DNA of 10,901 nucleotides, from the NCBI GenBank assembly GCA_003455235.1, contig DMRT01000013.1, forward strand, positions 1 through 10,901. Reading direction: 5' to 3'. The DNA comes from Chitinophagaceae bacterium (GTDB lineage: Bacteria > Bacteroidota > Bacteroidia > Chitinophagales > Chitinophagaceae). The position numbers were made by a program, and so were the translations under genes. Shown one piece after another: positions 1 through 5,879 of this stretch. The stretch's first letter is position 1. Each line of letters starts with the position of its first letter. The notes below the pieces were generated by a model. That model saw only the letters and a list, made by a program, of their open reading frames with translations, ran no database searches and was not told the origin of the DNA.

Positions 1-764
1 AGGTTCAGGTGCAGGGCCAGGTCTTTTTCGTAGCATCCGTTGCAACGGGTAAGGGTAGCATTGAATCCTGCCAGTACCAGGGCAACCTGTGCAGAGCTGG
101 TGGCTCCAAACCAGTTGGCGTATTCGCCATTGCATGACTGAGCCAGGCGCATGGTCTTCAATTCACCGGCCGAGCTTCCCACGATGTTGGTGGAAGGCAT
201 CTGCGATCTCAGGCTGCTGTTGTACTGCTGATCCTCGGTGGAACAGGTCCAGGGCAGCCTGCCTTTATCACGTTGTGATTCGAAAACCGCGTATACTTTG
301 TGATCGATGGAATAAGGCTCAATGAATTCATTTGCTTTTTCGCTTCTGAATACCATGGTTTGAATTCCCTGGGGCGAAATACTCAGTTTGAGCGTGGCGG
401 CTTTATCGGTGATGCCACGGCCTGAATAAGCCCTGATTTCAGGGAAACGTGCCTGTAAAGGCGCTGCAAAGTTGGAAGCTTCGTACACTTCAAACTGCTC
501 CAGCGTACCGGCAGCATTCGGAAGGGAGATCACCGCTGTACGTCTGGATGACTGATCAACGATGGAAAATAATTCCTGCCTCAAAGGTTCAATGTTCAGG
601 TTGAACAGTTTGAACTCCTTGGGAAAGGATTGCCTCGCAACGGCCTTGTCTGTAACAAAACTTCCACGGGCTCCATAGTTCTCAGACCAGAACCTGTCTG
701 ATTGAGCGAAACCCAGGGTTGTGATGAAAGCAAACAATACCGTCAGTAGTAGAGTTTTTTTCAT
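1..764 (-). CDS. Reprolysin-like secreted metallopeptidase, N-terminal part (runs off left edge)
   Basis: The minus strand stays open from an ATG at 764 to the window edge: 254 complete codons with no stop, so this is a 5' gene fragment. Residues 1-20 (MKKTLLLTVLFAFITTLGFA) form a Sec signal peptide cleaved before Q21. The next part reads like the propeptide of Bacteroidota zinc metallopeptidases of the reprolysin-like type: F-W-S-E near residue 25, a hydrophobic-acidic propeptide with R-F-P-E-I-R-A-Y-S-G-R-G, then a conserved C-N-G-E-Y near 211-215 and N-G-x-Y-E-K-D-L-A-L near 242-251, where the protease domain begins. The zinc motif (HExxH) and any type IX sorting domain would lie beyond the edge and are not visible. 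The family call comes from recalled motif similarity. Expected location is extracellular or cell surface. A porP/sprF-like gene lies 217 bp upstream on the same strand. Confidence 0.8.
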   Translation of the reverse strand, partial: MKKTLLLTVLFAFITTLGFAQSDRFWSENYGARGSFVTDKAVARQSFPKEFKLFNLNIEPLRQELFSIVDQSSRRTAVISLPNAAGTLEQFEVYEASNFAAPLQARFPEIRAYSGRGITDKAATLKLSISPQGIQTMVFRSEKANEFIEPYSIDHKVYAVFESQRDKGRLPWTCSTEDQQYNSSLRSQMPSTNIVGSSAGELKTMRLAQSCNGEYANWFGATSSAQVALVLAGFNATLTRCNGCYEKDLALHLN

Positions 765-783
765 ATCTAAGGTTTAATTTTTA

Positions 784-791
784 CGAACGTA
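784..791 (-). promoter_or_regulatory. Possible -7 box of the metallopeptidase gene
   Basis: On the minus strand this reads TACGTTCG, one mismatch from the Bacteroidota -7 consensus TAnnTTTG, and it ends 19 nt before the ATG at 764. No convincing -33 TTG is visible at the expected distance, so the call is weak. Confidence 0.3.
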
Positions 792-855
792 CCATTTTGA
801 TTCCTCATGCCACAGGGTGGAAAGATCATGGGATCAAATCTGTTGTCATAGTATT

Positions 856-875
856 CTGGTTTTATGAAAAACCAG
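856..875. repeat. Perfect 8-bp hairpin in the porP-metallopeptidase gap
   Basis: CTGGTTTT (856-863) and AAAACCAG (868-875) are perfect inverted copies around a 4-nt loop. Neither strand has an adjacent U-run: on the minus strand the next bases are AATACTATG, and on the plus strand a T6 run appears only about 11 nt later. It could be a weak or factor-assisted terminator after the porP-like gene, or an operator ahead of the metallopeptidase. The rest of 765-981 shows no gene. Confidence 0.45.
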
Positions 876-981
876 GCGGGTGGAATTTTTTGTTTTCGGG
901 ATACTGGATATTTCTGAAACAGCAGCGTCTGCAGGTTATGATGCCGGCCCGGATTGCATGATACAACCGGAAGGCCTGGTA

Positions 982-1992
982 TTAAAACTTAGGACAGGGT
1001 ATTCCTTTGTACTCAGCGGGTCTTTTGATAAAGATCACGGAGAATTCAGATCCGCCCCTGGAAGCAGTTGCTGCTTTGAGGCTGGAGATATTAAAATCGT
1101 AACTGGCGCCGATGCGCAGGCCTCCGAATTCAAGACCTACATAAGGTACAATGGCGTCGTTAAAACGTACCCAGCTACCTATATAAATACTGCTGTTGGC
1201 TGTTTCTTCACCTGGGTTCAGGTTAAGTGCCAGTGCAGCGCCTACGGTTGTTTCGCTGGCTTTGTTCTGCATCTGGTGAATCAGGGACGTGTGAACAGTT
1301 AACCGGTCAGACAGGGGAAATGAACCACCGCCATGTATTGAAATGCGGCCGCTCAGGTACCAGTTCTTGTCTTTGAACCCAACCTTGGGGCGGTTAATGT
1401 GGTACATGGAAGCACCTAAATAAAAATTGTTTTGTCCGTTGGTGGAACCGGAATACAACAGGCCGGCGTTTACATCAAAATAACTCTGGTTGCTGCCGTT
1501 GGTAATGATATCTGAAGTTGTCCCGGTAAAACCGTTTTGTGTAAGCATGTCTTCAAACGTAAGCTTGGTTACGTCCAGGTTCAGGCTGGAGTATGTGGCC
1601 TGGAAGCCGGCGCCAATGGTGCTGTAACCGTTTTCATCCAGTGCTTTGTGATACGATAAAGAGGCAGAACCATAATTGAGCTTCAAAATGCTGTTGGCAC
1701 TGGCATCGGTTAAACCGGAAATACCAATACCGAATACATCGTTTTCCGGGATCTTGCTTTTCAAAATCGGGAAGTCAATGGAAGCGCTGGTGGTCACATA
1801 CGCTTTAGGTATGGATGGCCACTGATCACGGTGATTTGCTGCCAAACGCCATGAACCGCTGAACTTACCCGTAAAGGCAGGGTTCAGTGTTAAGGGAGTA
1901 GCAAAAAACTGCGAAAAATGCGGATCCTGCGCTGTAACCGACAGGGTGAGCAATAGGGCACCTGTAAGGACGATTAATTTTCTCATTTTCAT
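982..1992 (-). CDS. Type IX secretion system PorP/SprF-family membrane protein
   Basis: This 336-residue protein begins with a signal peptide (about residues 1-21, cleaved around T-A-Q-D) followed by Q-D-P-H-F-S-Q-F-F-A-T-P-L-T-L-N-P-A-F-T-G. The pattern DPxFSQF...LNPAxxG is the hallmark of the PorP/SprF family. The remainder is beta-rich with alternating aromatic residues, as expected for an outer-membrane barrel, and it ends in the family-like tail E-Y-K-G-I-P-C-P-K-F. Length is typical (about 300-340). SprF-like proteins are needed for secretion of particular T9SS substrates, chiefly those with type B C-terminal domains, and are usually encoded beside them. Here the next gene on the same strand is a secreted metallopeptidase, a plausible client. 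The start could be M1 (1992) or M3 (1986), as both lie before the signal peptide core. I cannot say whether this is the core-machinery PorP or one of the many paralogues; a paralogue is likelier because no other T9SS gene is visible. Confidence 0.9.
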   Translation of the reverse strand: MKMRKLIVLTGALLLTLSVTAQDPHFSQFFATPLTLNPAFTGKFSGSWRLAANHRDQWPSIPKAYVTTSASIDFPILKSKIPENDVFGIGISGLTDASANSILKLNYGSASLSYHKALDENGYSTIGAGFQATYSSLNLDVTKLTFEDMLTQNGFTGTTSDIITNGSNQSYFDVNAGLLYSGSTNGQNNFYLGASMYHINRPKVGFKDKNWYLSGRISIHGGGSFPLSDRLTVHTSLIHQMQNKASETTVGAALALNLNPGEETANSSIYIGSWVRFNDAIVPYVGLEFGGLRIGASYDFNISSLKAATASRGGSEFSVIFIKRPAEYKGIPCPKF

Positions 1993-2008
1993 TGACTGTT
2001 CAGAACCC

Positions 2009-2016
2009 TAAAGATA
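2009..2016 (-). promoter_or_regulatory. Candidate -7 box of the porP-like gene
   Basis: The minus strand reads TATCTTTA, one mismatch from TAnnTTTG, ending 16 nt before the ATG at 1992. A clean -33 TTG is not seen at the usual spacing. The inverted repeat at 2027-2061 lies directly upstream, where it would overlap RNA polymerase contacts. Confidence 0.45.
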
Positions 2017-2026
2017 GGGATTTGCG

Positions 2027-2061
2027 GTAAAAAGCTGCATAGAATTAAGTAAGCTTTTTAC
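2027..2061. repeat. Perfect 10-bp inverted repeat, 15-nt spacer
   Basis: GTAAAAAGCT (2027-2036) and AGCTTTTTAC (2052-2061) are exact reverse complements. The element lies in the 161-bp space between the end of upp and the start of the porP-like gene, both on the minus strand. It could be an AT-rich stem downstream of upp acting in 3'-end formation, although no U-run follows, or a dimeric operator just upstream of the candidate -7 box at 2009-2016. Confidence 0.55.
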
Positions 2062-2153
2062 AGGAATTTTCCGTTTCCTTCAACCGGTTGATTTGCTATT
2101 GCCTAGGCAGGGAGTATTTTGATAATACCAGGCTGAATTACAGGGGATAAGAA

Positions 2154-2804
2154 TCAATTCTGCATCTTGGAACCGAAGGCCAGGTCGCCGGCATCTCCCA
2201 ATCCGGGTACGATATATCCTTTGGCCGTGATCTCGTCATCAATATCTCCGCACCAGATGGTGGCCTTGGGATGAGCCCGGGTAACGTATTCCAGTCCTAC
2301 GGTGCATGCAATGGCACACACGATGTGGAGTTCTTTGATGGTTCCTTCTGCTTTTAAGAATTCAATGGATTTTACCAGCGAGGCCCCGGTGGCAATCATG
2401 GGATCGCTGATCACAATGATGCGGTCTTCAATATCCGGGCAGCTCATGTATTCCATATGAATGTCGAAACTGCCATCGGGGTTGTGTTTGCGATAGGCGC
2501 TGATGAAGGCGTTGTCCGCTTTGTCAAAGTAATTCAGCAGACCTGTATGCATGGCTAATCCTGCCCGGAGGATGGTGGCCAGCACCGGTTGTTCCTGCAA
2601 AACCCGGACAGTACTAGTTCCCAGCGGAGTAGTGATCTCTTTTTCCTGCCAGGGTAGTTTTTTACTGATTTCATACCCGGCTATTTCGGCCACCCGTTCC
2701 AGGTTGCGGCGGAAACGCATCCGGTCGCCCTGTATGTCAATATCCCTTAATTCGGCCACCCAATTGCTTACCAAAGAATGCTGTTCGCTGAGGTTGATGA
2801 TCAT
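2154..2804 (-). CDS. upp: Uracil phosphoribosyltransferase
   Basis: This enzyme makes UMP from uracil and PRPP in pyrimidine salvage, in the cytoplasm. The 216-residue length is typical of UPRT. The PRPP-binding loop is I-S-D-P-M-I-A-T-G-A-S at about residues 132-142, matching the family D-P-M-L-A-T-G pattern. The uracil-binding C-terminal motif P-G-L-G-D-A-G-D-L-A-F-G is at 200-211. The segment I-L-R-A-G-L near 78-83 matches the conserved substrate-site strand. The start at M1 is supported by a good promoter match 35 nt upstream. The gene is divergent from the lipoprotein gene at 2929 and is followed by a 161-bp gap before the porP-like gene. Confidence 0.96.
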   Translation of the reverse strand: MIINLSEQHSLVSNWVAELRDIDIQGDRMRFRRNLERVAEIAGYEISKKLPWQEKEITTPLGTSTVRVLQEQPVLATILRAGLAMHTGLLNYFDKADNAFISAYRKHNPDGSFDIHMEYMSCPDIEDRIIVISDPMIATGASLVKSIEFLKAEGTIKELHIVCAIACTVGLEYVTRAHPKATIWCGDIDDEITAKGYIVPGLGDAGDLAFGSKMQN

Positions 2805-2838
2805 TGCTGGAGGTTTGTTGTTGATTACCTGAACCGAA

Positions 2839-2869
2839 CAAAACTAAAATATAAAACAGCAGCAACCAA
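2839..2869 (-). promoter_or_regulatory. Bacteroidota-type promoter of upp
   Basis: On the minus strand a TTG (2867-2869) is followed after 20 nt by TAGTTTTG (2839-2846), a perfect match to the Bacteroidota -7 consensus TAnnTTTG at the usual spacing from a -33 TTG. It ends 34 nt before the upp start codon, giving a short untranslated leader. Confidence 0.65.
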
Positions 2870-2900
2870 GCATTTTTTAACACGGTGTTTTCCAAAAATG

Positions 2901-2908
2901 TATTTTTA
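2901..2908 (+). promoter_or_regulatory. Possible -7 box of the lipoprotein gene
   Basis: TATTTTTA differs by one base from TAnnTTTG and ends 20 nt before the ATG at 2929. The surroundings are AT-rich, so chance matches are likely, and no clear -33 element is seen. Confidence 0.35.
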
Positions 2909-2928
2909 TTGTATTCAAATAAAACCAG

Positions 2929-3351
2929 ATGAAAAAGACCTTTTACGGACTCGCCATTTTAAGCATGGCTTTTGCCGCCTGCAGCGGCTACGACGAACAA
3001 AAAACAGACAAGCCCAAAGACAAATACGAACAAACCAAGGAAACGCTGGAAGAAACGGAGAAGAAGAATCCGCAGCGCTTTTTAACCGTAGATGGCCACG
3101 ACCGGAAGAACCTGCTGCGGCAAACGGTTATAAAAGGCACCATCCGCAATAACGCAAAGATTGCAAAGTATAAGGATATTGATGTGGAACTCGCCTTCTA
3201 CAGCCAGACAGGCGCTTTGCTCGAAAAAGACCACGAAGTGATTTATGAAACCGTTGAGCCAGGCGGCAAGGCCGATTTTAAAACAAAATATTTTGCTCCC
3301 AAAGGAACCGACAGCGTGGCGCTGAAAATACTTGGTGCAAAAACCGAATAG
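2929..3351 (+). CDS. Small secreted lipoprotein with FxLYD-like C-terminal domain
   Basis: The 140-residue product begins MKKTFYGLAILSMAFAAC, a lipoprotein signal peptide with Cys18 as the likely lipidated residue (F-A-A-C lipobox). Residues 20-50 are highly charged, rich in K, E, D and T, and look like a flexible linker. Residues about 66-137 (T-V-I-K-G-T-I-R-N-N-A ... Y-K-D-I-D-V-E-L-A-F-Y-S-Q-T-G) resemble a small beta-sandwich of the FxLYD type: a strand ending in a G-T-I-x-N turn, then a strand describing a change in a sidechain-rich sheet. Function is unknown; an envelope-anchored protein is the most that can be said. The gene converges on ade with only 2 nt between stop codons, so its transcript must end inside ade or overlap it. 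Confidence 0.8.
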   Translation: MKKTFYGLAILSMAFAACSGYDEQKTDKPKDKYEQTKETLEETEKKNPQRFLTVDGHDRKNLLRQTVIKGTIRNNAKIAKYKDIDVELAFYSQTGALLEKDHEVIYETVEPGGKADFKTKYFAPKGTDSVALKILGAKTE

Positions 3352-3353
3352 CC

Positions 3354-5000
3354 TTACGCCATAAACGTAAAGGTATCACCGTCGAACAATCCCAGGTCGC
3401 TCAGTTTTAGATGAGGGATCACCAGCAGGGCCATGAACGATAAGGTCATGAAGGGCGCCGCCAGTGTGGATCCCATCTCTTCCTTGGTCATTTTATCAAT
3501 GGCTGTGTATGCGTCGGCAACCTGGTATCCGTCTTCATTGCTCATCAGTCCGGCAACAGGCAGGCCCAGCACTTTTTCTTTGTTGCCGAACACAGCGCTC
3601 ACCCCGCCCCGTTCTTTAATAACAAGGTTCACGGCTTTTACCAGGCTTTCATCATCCACGCCCACAGCCACGATATTGTGACTGTCGTGTGCCACCGATG
3701 AAGCGAGTGCGCCTTGTTTTAACCCGAAGTTTTTAATGAATGCCTTTGCCACCGGCGCATTTTTATACCGGTTCACCACTACAATCTTTAAAACATCATT
3801 TGTTGCGTCGCTTTCATAAAATCCATTCCGCTGGATAGGGCTGCATGCAACCTTGTTGGTGATCAACTGCCCATCCAATGCTTCAATGGCAAATATTTTT
3901 TTGGATGCATCCGTAATGGGGAAGCCGAAGTCGGCCACATTTTTTTCTGCGCAGTCAAAATTGTTCAGCGGTACAGCCGGGGTTGTTTCAATCAATGTTT
4001 TTCCATTGTTAGCAACCAGTTGCCCGTTGATATAGGTTTGTTTGATGTTGAATTGTTCCAGGTTCTCTGCAATAATAAAATCGGCCGCATCGCCTTCTTT
4101 CAGTAAACCCACGTTCATGTTATAATGTTTCACCGGGTTGATGCAGGCCGCCTGCAGCACCTTGAACACATCAATGCCTTTTGCCACGGCCCGGGCGCAT
4201 AGCTGATTGATGTGCCCGGCGGCCAAACTGTCGGGATGTTTATCATCACTGCAGAACATCATCCTGTTATAATGTTCATGCATCAGCCCGATCAGCGCTT
4301 CAAAGTTTTTGGCGGCGCTTCCTTCGCGGATCAGTATTTTCATTCCGTAGTTCAGTTTGTCCAGTGCTTCTTCCGCGGTAAAGCATTCATGGTCGGTGGA
4401 AATGCCGGCATCAATGTATTTTTTTGCATCGGCACCCCGCAACCCCGGCGCATGTCCATCCACCGGCTTGCCGTATTTTTTTGCCGACGCAATTTTTTGG
4501 TGCACTTCCTCATCACCGAACAGTACACCCGGGAAGTTCATCATTTCGCTCAGGTAATTGATTTCTTCTTTTTGCAGCAGCCTGTCAACGTCTTCTGCAT
4601 TCAGGGCGGCGCCGGCCGTTTCAAATACCGTGGCCGGCACACAACTGGGCGCCCCGAAATGAAATTTAAACGGAACCGTTTTACCGTTTTTGATCATGAA
4701 TTCCACCCCCTCCATCCCGCATACATTGGCAATTTCGTGCGGATCGCTGATGGTGCCCACGGTGCCATGCACCACCGCCAGTTTGGCAAATTCAGCAGGC
4801 ACCAGCATGGAACTTTCCACGTGTACATGGCTGTCGATAAAGCCGGGTAATATATAATGGTTTGAAGTTTGAGGTTTACGGTTTGAGGTGGGCAGCTCAC
4901 GGATCGATGTAATTTTTCCGTTCTCAGCCACAATCTCCCCATAAAAAATATGCCTGGCCAGGATATCCACGATATTACCCTGCACACTGAAATTGCTCAT
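3354..5000 (-). CDS. ade: Adenine deaminase
   Basis: This amidohydrolase converts adenine to hypoxanthine and ammonia in purine salvage. With the ATG at 5000 it has 548 residues, normal for Ade. Visible motifs are [15 protein letters not shown] (residues 50-64, metal-binding H58/H60), [35 protein letters not shown] and F-C-S-D-D-K-H-P-D. The C-terminal Ade domain has [11 protein letters not shown] and [12 protein letters not shown] start at 5021 also gives an open frame, but it lies inside the perfect -7 box TACCTTTG, so the ATG at 5000 is preferred. Oddity: codons 38-48 ([11 protein letters not shown]) are written by a dispersed TCAAACC-type heptamer array (4859-4886), in the variable loop just before the metal site. 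The reading frame is intact, so the enzyme is probably functional. It diverges from the gene at 5104. Confidence 0.96.
   Translation of the reverse strand: MSNFSVQGNIVDILARHIFYGEIVAENGKITSIRELPTSNRKPQTSNHYILPGFIDSHVHVESSMLVPAEFAKLAVVHGTVGTISDPHEIANVCGMEGVEFMIKNGKTVPFKFHFGAPSCVPATVFETAGAALNAEDVDRLLQKEEINYLSEMMNFPGVLFGDEEVHQKIASAKKYGKPVDGHAPGLRGADAKKYIDAGISTDHECFTAEEALDKLNYGMKILIREGSAAKNFEALIGLMHEHYNRMMFCSDDKHPDSLAAGHINQLCARAVAKGIDVFKVLQAACINPVKHYNMNVGLLKEGDAADFIIAENLEQFNIKQTYINGQLVANNGKTLIETTPAVPLNNFDCAEKNVADFGFPITDASKKIFAIEALDGQLITNKVACSPIQRNGFYESDATNDVLKIVVVNRYKNAPVAKAFIKNFGLKQGALASSVAHDSHNIVAVGVDDESLVKAVNLVIKERGGVSAVFGNKEKVLGLPVAGLMSNEDGYQVADAYTAIDKMTKEEMGSTLAAPFMTLSFMALLVIPHLKLSDLGLFDGDTFTFMA
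4859..4886. repeat. Heptamer array RGTTTGA (x4) inside ade
   Basis: On the plus strand four heptamers follow in register: GGTTTGA, AGTTTGA, GGTTTAC and GGTTTGA, then GGTGGG. The same heptamers occur at 9731-9758 and, inverted, at 9814-9845. In ade they are read antisense as codons 39-48, encoding [10 protein letters not shown]. Confidence 0.8.
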
Positions 5001-5018
5001 AGCATTCTTAAATTTTAC

Positions 5019-5026
5019 CAAAGGTA
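5019..5026 (-). promoter_or_regulatory. -7 box of ade
   Basis: The minus strand reads TACCTTTG, a perfect TAnnTTTG match ending 18 nt before the ATG at 5000. This box decides the start codon: the upstream TTG frame start at 5021 would lie within it. No strong -33 element stands out. Confidence 0.6.
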
Positions 5027-5077
5027 GCCGCTACGGATAAATGGATGGATAAAAAATAATACGGCGGAGAATTCCCC

Positions 5078-5085
5078 TATATTTA
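5078..5085 (+). promoter_or_regulatory. -7 box of the LolA-like gene
   Basis: TATATTTA in the context C-C-C-C-T-A-T-A-T-T-T-A-C-A-C-C matches TAnnTTTG in all but the last base and ends 18 nt before the ATG at 5104. It is back to back with the ade -7 box, so 5022-5103 is a divergent promoter region. Confidence 0.5.
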
Positions 5086-5103
5086 CACCCTAAAAAAATT
5101 GAC

Positions 5104-5793
5104 ATGAAAAATTTAATGATCTTCGGGATGTTTATCCTGACCATGGTGTTTGCACAATTTGCCCAGGCGCAAACGGCCGATGATGTGGTTAACAAATACA
5201 TCGATGCACTGGGCGGCAAAGAAAAATTATCCTCGCTGAATTCCGTTCGTCTCAGCGGCAGCATGAGCATACAGGGGAACGACATTGCCATTACCGTAAC
5301 CAAACTGCACATGAAAGGCATGCGCATGGATATTTCTGTAATGGGCACCGAAAACTACCAGATCATCACGCCCGGTAAAGGAGTGATGTTTATGCCGGTA
5401 CAGGGAATGGCTTCTCCCACCGATATGCCGGAAGATGCAGTGAAAGCGGCACAAAGCCAGCTCGATGTGCAAAGTGCGCTGCTCAACTATAAAGACAAGG
5501 GCACTGCAGTGGAATTCCTAGGTGCCGAAGGCAATGACTACAAGTTGAAAGTGACCTTCAAAAACGGCATCAGCACTACTTATTTCATCGGAAAGTCGGA
5601 TAACCGCCTGAATAAATCCGTGAGCAAACGCAGCATTAACGGAGAAGAGATGGAAATTGAAACCACCTATTCCAACTACAAGCAGGTGGATGGCTTCTGG
5701 TTTGCCTTCACCGTTACCAGCAGTGTACAGGGTGAAACCAATTATGACAAGATTGAAACCAATGTAAAAGTGGACGAAAGCATTTTTAAATAA
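5104..5793 (+). CDS. Secreted LolA-like (outer membrane lipoprotein-sorting-like) protein
   Basis: This 229-residue protein has a signal peptide (residues 1 to about 22, F-A-Q-F-A-Q-A-Q, cleaved near A-Q-T). The mature N-terminus A-D-D-V-V-N-K-Y-I-D-A-L-G-G-K-E-K-L-S-S-L-N-S-V-R is the signature opening of Bacteroidota LolA/LppX-fold proteins: a helix followed by an antiparallel sheet. Later strands include V-T-F-K-N-G-I-S-T-T-Y-F-I-G and Y-S-N-Y-K-Q-V-D-G-F-W-F-A-F-T, the latter a common motif in this group. It is probably periplasmic and binds a lipid or another hydrophobic ligand. True LolA cannot be assumed, as Bacteroidota carry many paralogues of this fold beside peptidases and other secreted proteins. 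No lipobox cysteine is present. The gene is monocistronic by appearance: promoter at 5078 and a strong terminator at 5814. Confidence 0.8.
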   Translation: MKNLMIFGMFILTMVFAQFAQAQTADDVVNKYIDALGGKEKLSSLNSVRLSGSMSIQGNDIAITVTKLHMKGMRMDISVMGTENYQIITPGKGVMFMPVQGMASPTDMPEDAVKAAQSQLDVQSALLNYKDKGTAVEFLGAEGNDYKLKVTFKNGISTTYFIGKSDNRLNKSVSKRSINGEEMEIETTYSNYKQVDGFWFAFTVTSSVQGETNYDKIETNVKVDESIFK

Positions 5794-5813
5794 TAAAACC
5801 TATTTCCTGGTAT

Positions 5814-5841
5814 AAAAGCCCCGCTTCTTGGCGGGGCTTTT
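5814..5841 (+). terminator. Intrinsic terminator of the LolA-like gene
   Basis: AAAAGCCCCGC (5814-5824) pairs perfectly with GCGGGGCTTTT (5831-5841) around a 6-nt loop (TTCTTG). A GC-rich core flanked by an A-run and a T-run is a classic intrinsic terminator, potentially active in both directions. It starts 21 nt after the stop at 5793 and insulates the next gene. Confidence 0.92.
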
Positions 5842-5853
5842 CATTTCATTTTG

Positions 5854-5861
5854 TATCTTAA
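5854..5861 (+). promoter_or_regulatory. Possible -7 box of the beta-propeller gene
   Basis: TATCTTAA has two mismatches to TAnnTTTG and ends 18 nt before the ATG at 5880, the same spacing as for ade and the LolA-like gene. The position is persuasive but the sequence match is weak. Confidence 0.3.
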
Positions 5862-5879
5862 CCAGCTAATACAACTCCA

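Noticed and set aside
768..981. Minus-strand frame open for over 70 codons through the gap between the porP-like and metallopeptidase genes, ending in a TAG just before the metallopeptidase start
   Set aside because: It has no ATG, GTG or TTG near its beginning, comes out of the porP-like gene in another frame, and shows no similarity I recognise. A frameshifted extension of the porP-like gene is unlikely because its own C-terminus is family-typical.
880..1302. 140-codon plus-strand open frame overlapping the porP-like gene
   Set aside because: It mostly runs antisense to the PorP/SprF coding region, with no family signature.
2778..3152. 124-codon plus-strand frame overlapping the upp start and the lipoprotein gene
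   Set aside because: It overlaps two well-supported genes in another frame; the lipoprotein frame has the signal peptide and lipobox.
4212..4850. 212-codon plus-strand open frame antisense to ade
   Set aside because: It lies wholly within the strongly supported ade gene, and its translation (rich in F, H, Q and G) has no recognisable motif, so it is a codon-usage shadow.
2154..5000. upp and ade as a purine/pyrimidine salvage operon
   Set aside because: An oppositely oriented lipoprotein gene separates them and each has its own -7 box, so joint transcription is not supported.
4979..5021. A longer ade starting at a TTG at 5021
   Set aside because: The TTG is part of the perfect -7 box TACCTTTG (5019-5026), so it would not be transcribed. 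The ATG at 5000 gives a normal-length Ade.
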